This document shows positions 6,199 through 13,119 of a stretch of DNA of 15,189 nt, piece by piece. This DNA comes from Candidatus Vogelbacteria bacterium (GTDB lineage: Bacteria > Patescibacteria > Paceibacteria > UBA9973 > UBA12445). The stretch lies in the NCBI GenBank assembly GCA_016201425.1, contig JACQCW010000079.1, forward strand, positions 1 to 15,189, in the 5' to 3' direction. Every line of letters begins with the position of its first letter. Position 1 is the stretch's first letter. Under the pieces are notes generated by a model. The model had not been told where the DNA came from and did no database searches. It worked only from the letters and a program-made list of their open reading frames with translations. Position numbers and translations under genes: made by a program.

Positions 6199-7071
6199 TT
6201 ATTCTTCCTTATCTTCTTCATCGAGCCATGCGGGCAAGGGCTTCATTCCAGAAGCAGTTCTACCAAATGACGCCTTGCGAACCTCAACAATAACTTTAGT
6301 AAGGTCTTCCTGCTTTTTACCGTTCTTATACTCTTCCCAATTAGGACGGTTATTGACGTCTCGCACAATCAGTTTATAAACGAAATCGCACATCGGCCCT
6401 GGTACTTCATCAGGAACCTGTAGTTTAGCGACAGCCTCCTGGTTACCAGACAGGGCGTAGATCATGGTCTTGCCAAGACTGTACAAATCTGACTCAGGCA
6501 CAAGCACTTTACCATCAAGTTGCTCCGGCGGAGCGTATTCCTTTGTCCACCCCATATTCTCATCGCCAGACTTTGGCTTAACCATCGCAAGACCGAAATC
6601 GATCAAAACAATCTGGTGTTCCTTCGGCACGATAATAATATTCTGAGGCTTGATGTCACCATGCACAACGCCGTGATAATGCATATACTTTAATACATGC
6701 AAAGTTCGCTCAGTAATCCACGCAACATGCTCTGGATCAAGCTTCCCAAACTTCTCGACCCACTGCTCGAGGGTTTTGCCATCAATGTAACTCATGATAA
6801 GAGCATACTTCCCATCAGATGTCGGTACGAGCGCCCTCATCGATGGGAGACAATGGTGTCTCAACTTCCGAGCCGTCTTATACTCTTCCTTGAGCACAAA
6901 GGCATATTCCTTTTTGACATTCGAACAGTCTTTCAGACAATCGATTGCCCCAGTCTCAATCTCTTTGACTTTATAGGTCTTACCGAACCCACCCTCGGCA
7001 ATTAGTTTAACTACTTTATAACCGCCAATAACCTTGCCCACAAGGCTATCTTTAGACTCTTTCTTAGACAT
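6199..7071 (-). CDS. Serine/threonine protein kinase (Hanks type)
   Basis: A 290-residue soluble kinase with a full set of catalytic motifs: glycine-rich loop AEGGFGKTYKV (25-35), candidate ATP-binding lysine K47 in DCLKDC, catalytic loop VVHGDIKPQN (135-144, HGD in place of HRD), magnesium-binding DFG at 158-160, and YAPPEQ (179-184) as the APE equivalent. The conserved D195 of SDLYSLG is also present. It has no membrane segment and no PASTA or other sensor domain; after the kinase core there is only a short acidic tail ending DEEDKEE. It is the first gene of a three-gene minus-strand operon with the vWA and pyruvate-kinase-like genes, so these are its most likely targets. Start supported by TAGGAGGTGTGAC-ATG. 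A promoter about 77 nt upstream is visible. Confidence 0.95.
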   Translation of the reverse strand: MSKKESKDSLVGKVIGGYKVVKLIAEGGFGKTYKVKEIETGAIDCLKDCSNVKKEYAFVLKEEYKTARKLRHHCLPSMRALVPTSDGKYALIMSYIDGKTLEQWVEKFGKLDPEHVAWITERTLHVLKYMHYHGVVHGDIKPQNIIIVPKEHQIVLIDFGLAMVKPKSGDENMGWTKEYAPPEQLDGKVLVPESDLYSLGKTMIYALSGNQEAVAKLQVPDEVPGPMCDFVYKLIVRDVNNRPNWEEYKNGKKQEDLTKVIVEVRKASFGRTASGMKPLPAWLDEEDKEE

Positions 7072-7114
7072 GTCACACCTCCTACGTTTTTAACATGTTA
7101 TTGTAATGTCAAAG

Positions 7115-7136
7115 AACAAGCACCTATATACTTGTT
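7115..7136 (-). repeat. Inverted repeat in the kinase operon leader
   Basis: AACAAG (7115-7120) and CTTGTT (7131-7136) are 6-base inverted arms around a 10-base loop in the 77-nt leader. A separate perfect 10-bp palindrome, TAACATGTTA, is at 7091-7100. Either could be an operator or weak RNA structure. Confidence 0.35.
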
Positions 7137-7154
7137 TTATCTAAGAATGGGAAC

Positions 7155-7182
7155 ATTGTAAACTTGACGTAAGATGAGTCAA
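7155..7182 (-). promoter_or_regulatory. Promoter of the kinase/vWA/pyruvate-kinase-like operon
   Basis: On the minus strand, TTGACT (7177-7182), a 16-base spacer, and TACAAT (7155-7160). The predicted start is near 7148. It is divergent from, and 36 bases away from, the RNase P RNA promoter. Confidence 0.6.
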
Positions 7183-7218
7183 TTATTTATATTTTAGATC
7201 TAGTTTTCGATTTATGGC

Positions 7219-7247
7219 TGGACAACTTTTATATCTAATGCTAGAAT
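7219..7247 (+). promoter_or_regulatory. Promoter of the RNase P RNA gene
   Basis: TGGACA (7219-7224), a 17-base spacer, TAGAAT (7242-7247). The start predicted 7 nt later (7254) coincides with the first base of helix P1 of the RNA. Confidence 0.75.
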
Positions 7248-7253
7248 ACATGT

Positions 7254-7602
7254 GTCTTGTGTTGGGTAATTGCGCTAGTTTTACTAGTGAGGAAAGTCCG
7301 AACACTTGTCGATCTTGTTCATTCAAGATCGACAGCCAAGTAGCGGGTAACGCCCGCCGTGAGCAATCATAGAGGTGCGAGCAGTGACGCTTATGTTCGA
7401 AAGAACAAAGAATCCAACTAGTTGGATTAACTCTTTGGGTAACAAGGAGATGAAACGGCCAAATCCTTACTTAAGTGCAAAGCCGTATTGCAAGAAAATC
7501 TTGCAAGGTGCCGCTTGAGCTGAATGGCGACATTTGGCCCAGATAAATAATTATCGTCCCACCACAGTGGGATACAGAATTCGGCTTATAGACACAAGAT
7601 GG
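7254..7602 (+). ncRNA. rnpB: RNase P RNA (bacterial type)
   Basis: The catalytic RNA of RNase P, which cuts 5' leaders from tRNA precursors. Core landmarks are present in order: GAGGAAAGTCC (CR I) around 7289-7299, a GGGTAACGCCC hairpin region near 7345-7355, an L15-like GGGTAA (7437-7442) that pairs with tRNA 3' CCA ends, AACGGCCAAAT after it, and the CR V element ACAGAATTCGGCTTATAG near 7574-7591. The 5' end (7254-7262) pairs with 7592-7600 to form helix P1, which fixes both ends to within a few bases. The length of about 350 nt is normal for bacteria. A promoter sits exactly at the 5' end and a terminator follows within 10 bases. Confidence 0.96.
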
Positions 7603-7610
7603 CAAAATGA

Positions 7611-7646
7611 AAAAGCTCCGGAATAAATCCCGGGGCCTTTTCTTTT
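7611..7646. terminator. Terminator between convergent rnpB and ribonucleotide reductase
   Basis: An 11-12-bp stem with one bulge and one G-U pair (7611-7621 with 7630-7641), followed by CTTTT on the plus strand and, read on the minus strand, GCTTTTTCATTTT. It can serve both genes. Confidence 0.8.
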
Positions 7647-7675
7647 AACAAAGCTTGCTGTCAAATTTTAAGGTC

Positions 7676-9985
7676 CTACTTTTTACTACCAGTAAGTGGG
7701 TCCACCTCGCACAATCCCGCAACGCAAGCCAACTCCTTTGATCCCTGTGTTCTGTCATCATATTCATAATGCATTAATTTTGAAAAATCAATCTTTGGGA
7801 ACTTTTTGGCAAGTTCATTATATTTATCTTCAGTAATTTCCTCATACGGTGCTAACCTATAAATATGGTCATTTCGCGGCAAGAACGACAATCCTCCAAC
7901 CATATCCCAATTCTCATAAACCCAGGACCCAACTTTTAGCCACTCATCACCGCCGACGGAAATTGTAACTGAGGGATTGTGTTCAGTAAAATTCTTCTTA
8001 ACCATCATCCAGTAATCCAACTGGTCCAGCGCCGATAAATCATTTTTTACAATTGCCCCCCTTGGTGACGCAATCGGAAATTCTAGAACGAATGTGCTTG
8101 CATTCTTTTCATCTTGCCCGACCTCAGGTGAATACGGAACACCAATATCCTTAAGCATCATAAACAAGGGATTGTGACCTTCTACACGAACTCTGCGTAT
8201 GTAGAACTTAGCATGTCTTGGATGACATCCGGATGCGCAATTGAACAATTGCGAACCCTGGCCAGATGGTTTAACACATGTCACCGCGGTTGATGGATTA
8301 ATCCCAAACTTCTTGGAATATTTTTTGTTAGTTTCTACTGCCACATCTCGCAATTTTTGAAGTGTCTCTGGATTTCGAAGGGCCTTGCAATCCCAATGTC
8401 CGTCAATCGATACACCCAAGAGCGCCTCCTCCTCACAATTCTTCTTCCACTCCTTAGAAAGGTACGGAAAGTATGTCAAGGTAGCCTGATAGGTACCAAG
8501 TATGGCAGCGATCCGAACCTTCTCAATTAACGTCGACTCAGTATCATTAGACCTAGCGACAACCTGTGACAAATTGCAAAATTGCTTAGACCGCAAAATT
8601 ATCTCCCCACATGGATTTATACCAGCAGTCTGCGCCTCATCCTTAAAGGTCGTCCACCTTCTGGCTGGTACCTGCTTCTCTAAGCTTCCACGATTATAAA
8701 TACCTCGCTCACCCGATCCGGCCTTAACCAAATTACTCCACTCATCCAAGAATTGTGCCACAGTTGGCTTTTCATTATAAGCCACGGAGTTGTTTGCCAT
8801 ACTCCTCTCTGGGTGTGATAGATAAAACTGTCCGTTCTTAGCATCCCTCATCTCAATATCATCAAGCTCCGAAAGTGAAATAAGGGCGCTTCTCCTGACT
8901 CCGCCCATAACCACCACCTCACCAGTTTTACAAACGATATCATGTACGTCGAGTGTTGTTAGATGTCTCCCCTGCCTACTAAACATTTTGCCGCGGGAAA
9001 AATCTAAGAGTGCCTTAAGTGGCTCAGGGCCTGAAGCGCGGCCTCCCATTGTCTTTAATCGCGCACCCTGGGGTCTAATTTGAGAATAATCAAACATTAT
9101 ATCCTCACCATTAGACCAAGTGGTCAGACCCAAAACAAATGCATCCGCCCAACCCTCCTTACTATCTGCGATAATATGCGTCGGTACCTTCTTCCTTGTT
9201 TGGCGCCTGATAATAGGGAGGAGTTCGACGTTCTGTCTCTCCGCGGCAAAACCAATGCCAGTACCGCACATCAAAACATACATAATCTCTCCAAAATCCT
9301 GCCACTTCGTAGGTGAAATAAATGCACAATTATAAGCACAAACATTAGTCGCATCTGCCGCTGGTCCAGCTGCCCAAAGCAACCTCATTGAACCGAGAGA
9401 CTTCATATCAAGCATATAATCTTTTATCTCCTTATATTCCTGGTCGGAAAGCTTTTTCCCAAGTTTAGATCTCATATAATCGTTATATCTAGAGATGGTT
9501 TCCTCCCATGTTTCGCGGCGCCCTTTTGCATCTAACCACTTAGAATATGAGCTGTAAAAAACATACTCCGAAAGTTGATTCTGAAAGTACTTCTGACTTT
9601 CCGTAACCGCTTGCCTAACGTTTGCCGGAACCATTCCGCCCCGCTGCCTCCTAGCTTCGGCTCTTTTCTCTCTATATAAGATATATGCCTTAGCAGTCTT
9701 AACAAAATCCATGAGAATCAATTCATTCTCTACAACATCCTGCACTTCTTCCACGGTCGGAATATATTCCTTATTACCGTCAGCAATCCTCAATATCTCC
9801 TTAACAACAGAATAGGCTACAAATCGTGGATCGTCGGGTTTCCCCTCTCCAGAAACGTTCATAGCCTTCTCAACAGCTCCAGATATCTTGGAAATATCAA
9901 AATCAATAATGCTTCCGTCTCGCTTCATAACCTTCTTCGGCATTCTTGCAGGTTCCCTTTTTGAAATTTTCCTTTCCTCTCCCAT
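7676..9985 (-). CDS. nrdJ: Adenosylcobalamin-dependent ribonucleotide reductase (class II)
   Basis: A 769-residue class II enzyme making deoxyribonucleotides with a vitamin B12 radical. An ATP-cone regulatory domain occupies about residues 16-110 (KKVMKRDGSIIDFDISKI). The ten-stranded barrel follows, with NPCGEI at 457-462 holding the thiyl-radical cysteine C459 and the catalytic E461, and C470 nearby in the CNLS motif. The C-terminal redox pair C754/C759 (CVAGLC) that re-reduces the active site is intact. SMANNSVAYNEKP and SGERGIYNR are typical of the monomeric RTPR group (Lactobacillus enzyme, 739 residues). The length is slightly above that enzyme and no intein is apparent. The ATG at 9985 has no Shine-Dalgarno site; an internal ATG at residue 15 is a less likely start. 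No cobalamin riboswitch is visible in the 157 bases upstream. Confidence 0.95.
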   Translation of the reverse strand: MGEERKISKREPARMPKKVMKRDGSIIDFDISKISGAVEKAMNVSGEGKPDDPRFVAYSVVKEILRIADGNKEYIPTVEEVQDVVENELILMDFVKTAKAYILYREKRAEARRQRGGMVPANVRQAVTESQKYFQNQLSEYVFYSSYSKWLDAKGRRETWEETISRYNDYMRSKLGKKLSDQEYKEIKDYMLDMKSLGSMRLLWAAGPAADATNVCAYNCAFISPTKWQDFGEIMYVLMCGTGIGFAAERQNVELLPIIRRQTRKKVPTHIIADSKEGWADAFVLGLTTWSNGEDIMFDYSQIRPQGARLKTMGGRASGPEPLKALLDFSRGKMFSRQGRHLTTLDVHDIVCKTGEVVVMGGVRRSALISLSELDDIEMRDAKNGQFYLSHPERSMANNSVAYNEKPTVAQFLDEWSNLVKAGSGERGIYNRGSLEKQVPARRWTTFKDEAQTAGINPCGEIILRSKQFCNLSQVVARSNDTESTLIEKVRIAAILGTYQATLTYFPYLSKEWKKNCEEEALLGVSIDGHWDCKALRNPETLQKLRDVAVETNKKYSKKFGINPSTAVTCVKPSGQGSQLFNCASGCHPRHAKFYIRRVRVEGHNPLFMMLKDIGVPYSPEVGQDEKNASTFVLEFPIASPRGAIVKNDLSALDQLDYWMMVKKNFTEHNPSVTISVGGDEWLKVGSWVYENWDMVGGLSFLPRNDHIYRLAPYEEITEDKYNELAKKFPKIDFSKLMHYEYDDRTQGSKELACVAGLCEVDPLTGSKK

Positions 9986-10025
9986 TTGTTGTTAAATTAA
10001 TCTAATAATTTTTACTCGTATCTCT

Positions 10026-10060
10026 ATTCTACAAAATTTAAAACGATCACCGACACAAAA
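10026..10060 (-). promoter_or_regulatory. Candidate promoter and shared upstream motif of nrdJ
   Basis: TAGAAT (10026-10031, minus strand) is a good -10, giving a start near 10019. Seventeen bases further up is TTTTGTGTCGGT (10049-10060), a 12-mer repeated upstream of the neighbouring PAP2 gene. It is a poor -35 match, so an activator or repressor site is as likely. Confidence 0.45.
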
Positions 10061-10142
10061 GTAGTGGATAACTATAGAAAAAACAGCCGACAAAACAGAA
10101 TAGAAAATATGTAAAACTGAGGTCAGTAAATAGCAATACTTT

Positions 10143-10685
10143 TCAATCGTTTTTAGTAGACTTTATGTGTGAAATCAGTAACCAAAGAGAAAATCCTCCA
10201 ACCAAGTAACCAATGATGACATCACTTAAAAAGTGAACGTCGAGGTATAGCCGACTAAATCCGATCAGTATGACAAAAACAACCAAAAAACTAGCCAAAA
10301 CTTTCCTATAAGGCATTTTAGGAAAAGAATTTAAAATTAAATAGCAAATGAATCCGTAAATAAATATCGCAGCTGCGGCATGTCCACTTGGCATGGATCC
10401 ATTTACTTCTCCATACTTAATAGCTCCAATTGGCCTTGGTCTGTCAATAAAAATCTTAAGAATATAAACCAGCACTTCGTTAAGAACAAAAAAACTAATA
10501 TAATATTTTAGAAACGACCTGTGTTTTTTCCAAAGCACAAATACCAAAAAAAGGAAAAGGAGAATTACAAATATAGGGCCGCCAAACTGGGTGATCAAAT
10601 TAAAAACTTTCCCTCCGATGTTTGAATAGAAAGATAATATAAACGCCTCAGCGCGTAAATCGATCAAATTAAAATAATTTATCAT
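10143..10685 (-). CDS. PAP2-family membrane phosphatase
   Basis: A 180-residue integral membrane protein with the three phosphatase signatures: K77...R84-P85 (KxxxxxxRP, within KIFIDRPRP), PSGH at 99-102 (H102 general acid), and SRLYLDVHFLSD with R145, H151 (nucleophile) and D155. About five or six hydrophobic segments surround them. Relatives dephosphorylate membrane lipids such as phosphatidic acid, phosphatidylglycerophosphate or undecaprenyl diphosphate; the last would link it to cell-wall lipid recycling, but sequence alone does not decide. It is a single-gene unit. A TGC-TACAAT extended -10 ends 6 nt before the ATG and no ribosome-binding site is present, so the message is probably leaderless. 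Confidence 0.93.
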   Translation of the reverse strand: MINYFNLIDLRAEAFILSFYSNIGGKVFNLITQFGGPIFVILLFLFLVFVLWKKHRSFLKYYISFFVLNEVLVYILKIFIDRPRPIGAIKYGEVNGSMPSGHAAAAIFIYGFICYLILNSFPKMPYRKVLASFLVVFVILIGFSRLYLDVHFLSDVIIGYLVGGFSLWLLISHIKSTKND

Positions 10686-10691
10686 GAATCA

Positions 10692-10700
10692 ATTGTAGCA
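10692..10700 (-). promoter_or_regulatory. Extended -10 promoter predicting a leaderless PAP2 message
   Basis: On the minus strand TG (10699-10700), C, TACAAT (10692-10697), then six bases to the ATG. No good -35 is seen, which an extended -10 can compensate. Confidence 0.55.
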
Positions 10701-10721
10701 TTGGTGTAAAATTTCCTAGCA

Positions 10722-10750
10722 TTGACCGACACAAAACTTTATAGTAGGGT
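10722..10750 (+). promoter_or_regulatory. Weak candidate promoter for the CPBP protease gene
   Basis: TTGACC (10722-10727), 17 bases, TAGGGT (10745-10750); start near 10757. It overlaps the 12-mer ACCGACACAAAA at 10725-10736. The -10 is a poor match, so the call is tentative. Confidence 0.35.
10725..10736. repeat. 12-bp direct repeat, second copy
   Basis: ACCGACACAAAA occurs exactly here and at 10049-10060, in the same orientation, upstream of PAP2 and nrdJ respectively (both read leftward). It is a candidate shared operator. Confidence 0.45.
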
Positions 10751-10809
10751 TGAATTAGAATTCGTATAAGTCGACAGAACTTTAACAAATTTTCGGGAGG
10801 TGATACATA

Positions 10810-11523
10810 GTGAAATTAAAAGACATAGTGATCAACCTATGGACTAAAATTCTAGTATATAAAGAATTGGCGATAAATCTATGGTGTGGCCTATTGATCC
10901 TAAACCTTGTCTGCAATCTTTACTGGGGAGGTGCAGCTGCCGCTATCAATATCTTCACCCTAATCGGTAGAAATCTTAAACTTTGTCTGGTACCAAAATT
11001 CTATCTGTACTACTTTGCCCTACCAGTAATCTGTTTGGTCTCAAACGTCTTCTGGTTTCACTTTGTATTAGAAGTAGCCCGCTGGCTAAGCAGGGTTCAT
11101 TCAATTTTCAACTGGTCATGGCTTGGGATGAATATGAACCTCCTTCCACTACTTAAGAGATACCTTGGACCTGTCTTCATCCTCCTCTTGATGCTTAATC
11201 TACCAAGTATCACGGCGTGGGAAGAGGCGACCTTTAGAGTTGGTACAACAAATTGGCAAACAGGATTAGTGAATAGCATTCTGTTTGGGATGACCCACTG
11301 CATTATAGGCATTCCCGTCGGCGCAGGCATCGCACTTATAACTTTGGGTCTTTGGCTTACTTGGTGCTACCTGATGGCCGGACCAATATTCGTTGCCATA
11401 GATGTCCCACCAATGTTTGACGGACACGCATTTGCAACCATGAACCATACAACCTTCAACATGGTTGGATGCATAATGATGTTCTTATTTTTGATAAAAA
11501 AGCACCTGGAGGATTCGCGTTAG
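10810..11523 (+). CDS. CPBP-family intramembrane glutamic protease
   Basis: A 237-residue membrane protein with about six or seven hydrophobic segments. The CPBP (Abi/CaaX-type) active-site motifs are present in order within the membrane core: EEATFR (138-143, EExxxR, the catalytic glutamate pair), FGMTH (159-163), and HTTFN (213-217, HxxxN). Members cut membrane substrates and include bacteriocin-immunity proteins and prenyl-protein protease relatives; the substrate here is unknown. The N-terminal 100 residues are hydrophobic and not recognisable beyond that. The start is GTG at 10810, supported by GGGAGGTGAT a few bases upstream. It is a single-gene unit, divergent from PAP2, ending in TAG directly followed by a terminator. 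Confidence 0.86.
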   Translation: MKLKDIVINLWTKILVYKELAINLWCGLLILNLVCNLYWGGAAAAINIFTLIGRNLKLCLVPKFYLYYFALPVICLVSNVFWFHFVLEVARWLSRVHSIFNWSWLGMNMNLLPLLKRYLGPVFILLLMLNLPSITAWEEATFRVGTTNWQTGLVNSILFGMTHCIIGIPVGAGIALITLGLWLTWCYLMAGPIFVAIDVPPMFDGHAFATMNHTTFNMVGCIMMFLFLIKKHLEDSR

Positions 11524-11526
11524 ATG

Positions 11527-11550
11527 GGGGTCAGAAATGACCCCTTTTTT
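11527..11550 (+). terminator. Rho-independent terminator of the CPBP gene
   Basis: A 7-bp stem GGGGTCA/TGACCCC (11527-11533, 11538-11544) with a GAAA tetraloop and six T. Confidence 0.92.
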
Positions 11551-11597
11551 GCTGCGGCTTTTAATCCACAGTTTAACTATTGTACAATCGAATGCCT

Positions 11598-11606
11598 TGC
11601 TATAAT
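11598..11606 (+). promoter_or_regulatory. Extended -10 promoter of the DUF378 gene
   Basis: TG (11598-11599), C, then a perfect TATAAT (11601-11606). TTGTAC lies 15 bases upstream as a suboptimally spaced -35. The start near 11613 leaves a leader of about 37 nt. Confidence 0.65.
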
Positions 11607-11649
11607 TAACACATTAATAATAAGGATTATAAATTAACTAAAACATCAT

Positions 11650-11901
11650 ATGATGTGTGAAGGAGGAAAAAAGTGTTGCGGTGCTCATTGGCTAGGATGG
11701 GTACTTATATTAATAGGTGGGCTTAACTGGGGTCTGGTTGGCCTCTCAGGATTTCTTGGTGGCGGTAACTGGAACGTTGTAAACCTTATCCTTGGCTCGT
11801 GGCCGATGGTTGAGTGGGCTGTCTACGTTTTAGTCGGCCTCTCAGCTGTAATGATGCTCATTGGGTGTAGGTGCAAAACTTGCTCTAGTGATATGAAATA
11901 G
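11650..11901 (+). CDS. DUF378 family small membrane protein with cysteine-rich ends
   Basis: 83 residues with two membrane segments (about 14-34 and 54-72). The core LIGGLNWGLVGL (21-32) is the signature of DUF378 (YuzA-type) proteins, whose function is unknown. Both tails, expected on the same side of the membrane, carry cysteines: C3, C9, C10 at the front and C73, C75, C78 at the back. That arrangement could bind a metal or form disulfides, and family members often lack it. Two ATG codons (11650, 11653) are possible. No ribosome-binding site is well placed before them; AAGGAGG falls just inside the frame instead. It is a single-gene unit with its own promoter and terminator. Confidence 0.88.
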   Translation: MMCEGGKKCCGAHWLGWVLILIGGLNWGLVGLSGFLGGGNWNVVNLILGSWPMVEWAVYVLVGLSAVMMLIGCRCKTCSSDMK

Positions 11902-11919
11902 TTGAATCTATATCATCTT

Positions 11920-11949
11920 CAAAAAATCTGCCTCAAAGCAGATTTTTTG
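11920..11949. terminator. Terminator of the DUF378 gene
   Basis: A perfect 12-bp stem (11920-11931 with 11938-11949) with a CTCAAA loop. The A-run and T-run lie in the stem itself, so it could act on either strand. Confidence 0.88.
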
Positions 11950-11965
11950 TTTTGGGAAATGTCTA

Positions 11966-11994
11966 TTGACATAATCTAAGTTATAGATTAATGT
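11966..11994 (+). promoter_or_regulatory. Promoter of the SDR gene with a palindrome in the spacer
   Basis: Consensus TTGACA (11966-11971), 17 bases, TAATGT (11989-11994); start near 12001. The spacer holds a palindrome, AATCTA-AGTTA-TAGATT (11973-11989), which ends on the first base of the -10, so it could be a repressor site. Confidence 0.65.
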
Positions 11995-12034
11995 ACATGC
12001 AATACAAGATCTTTTAAAAGGGAAGGAGCAAAAA

Positions 12035-12976
12035 ATGGCTCAAAAGAAAATTGTGATCTGTGGTGGTTCAGGCTTCTTGGGTGAAATTCTAACTGAATAC
12101 TTCTCGCAAAAAGGCTATTTTGTCAGCATTATTTCTCGCAGTAAACCTAAATTTAAGTGCGACAAATACATCCAGTGGGACGGCCGAACTCTTGATGGTT
12201 GGGAATTAGAACTAGAAGACGCGGAAGCTGTCATTAACATGGCAGGACGAAGCGTGGACTGCCGATATTCAGACACAAACAAGAAGCTCATACTTAACTC
12301 ACGAGTTTACTCAACAAAAGTAATAGGTAGAGGAATCAATCGTTGCGTAAATCCGCCAAAAGTCTGGCTGAACTCAAGCACTGCGACCATCTACAAGCAC
12401 TCTTTCGACAAGCCAATGGATGAAAGTGGCGAAATTGGTGCAACCGATGAAGCCAAAGATGCCTTCTCAATCGAAGTCGCTAGAGCTTGGGAAAAAGAGC
12501 TGAAAAACGCCTCAACGCCAAAAACGCGCAAAGTTGCACTGCGGACAGCGATGGTGCTTTCTTCTAGTCCGGGTGGAGTCTTCCATGTGCTGCGCCGACT
12601 GACGAGGCTTGGTCTTGGCGGAAAGATGGGTCAAGGAGATCAGTTTGTCTCTTGGATTCATGAACAAGACTTCTGTCGCGCCATAGAAAAGATCATTGAT
12701 GATAGCGCCCTTTCGGGTATTGTAAATGTCGCCGCACCAAATCCGATCAATAACCATGGGATGATGGAGATCTTTCGCCAAGTTTCCGAAGTATCGTTTG
12801 GGTTGCCGGCAAGTAGATGGATGCTTGAAGTCGGAGCATTCTTTCTGAGAACCGAGACCGAGCTTATCATCAAGAGTCGCAGAGTTGTCCCAGGAAGACT
12901 TTTGAAATCAAGCTTTGAATTCAACTATCCAGAAATGCTGAAAGCAGTTCAAGAGATCGAAAGCAGAATAGAGTAA
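12035..12976 (+). CDS. TIGR01777/YfcH-like NAD(P)-dependent SDR-type protein
   Basis: 313 residues of the extended short-chain dehydrogenase type related to sugar-nucleotide epimerases. The Rossmann dinucleotide loop GGSGFLG is at 10-16. AVINMAGRSV (65-74) and LNSSTATIY (112-120) match the strands that line the cofactor and the Ser/Tyr active-site region. The C-terminal 50 residues (RWMLEVGAFFLRTETELI onwards) match the DUF1731 domain that defines the YfcH/TIGR01777 group. The length (about 300) is normal. Its substrate is not known; the family is linked to cell envelope or division in some organisms, but no such role can be read here. A strong AAGGAG site lies 6 nt before the ATG. It is a single-gene unit. 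Confidence 0.93.
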   Translation: MAQKKIVICGGSGFLGEILTEYFSQKGYFVSIISRSKPKFKCDKYIQWDGRTLDGWELELEDAEAVINMAGRSVDCRYSDTNKKLILNSRVYSTKVIGRGINRCVNPPKVWLNSSTATIYKHSFDKPMDESGEIGATDEAKDAFSIEVARAWEKELKNASTPKTRKVALRTAMVLSSSPGGVFHVLRRLTRLGLGGKMGQGDQFVSWIHEQDFCRAIEKIIDDSALSGIVNVAAPNPINNHGMMEIFRQVSEVSFGLPASRWMLEVGAFFLRTETELIIKSRRVVPGRLLKSSFEFNYPEMLKAVQEIESRIE

Positions 12977-12982
12977 TATAAA

Positions 12983-13015
12983 AGCCGTCCTAACCAAAAT
13001 AGGACGGCTATTTTC
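12983..13015 (+). terminator. Terminator of the SDR gene
   Basis: A perfect 10-bp stem AGCCGTCCTA/TAGGACGGCT (12983-12992, 13000-13009) with a 7-base loop, followed by ATTTTCT. Confidence 0.88.
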
Positions 13016-13053
13016 TAAAACATATTGCAAATTCTTTTATTTGTCCTGACATA

Positions 13054-13082
13054 TTGACTTACATAATTAAATAAACTAATTT
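13054..13082 (+). promoter_or_regulatory. Promoter of the small cysteine-rich gene
   Basis: TTGACT (13054-13059), 17 bases, TAATTT (13077-13082); start near 13089. The leader that follows shares TACATG and ATCTTTTA-x-AAGG with the leader of the SDR gene. Confidence 0.6.
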
Positions 13083-13119
13083 ATTGATATACATGATCTT
13101 TTAGAAGGAGGAGAAAATT

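Noticed and set aside
10063..10075. DnaA-box-like TTATCCACT (minus strand) upstream of nrdJ, as a hint of a replication origin
   Set aside because: A single imperfect copy, with no cluster of boxes, no AT-rich unwinding element and no dnaA/dnaN genes nearby.
9986..10142. Cobalamin riboswitch ahead of the B12-dependent reductase
   Set aside because: The upstream stretch is short and AT-rich and lacks any recognisable B12-box sequence.
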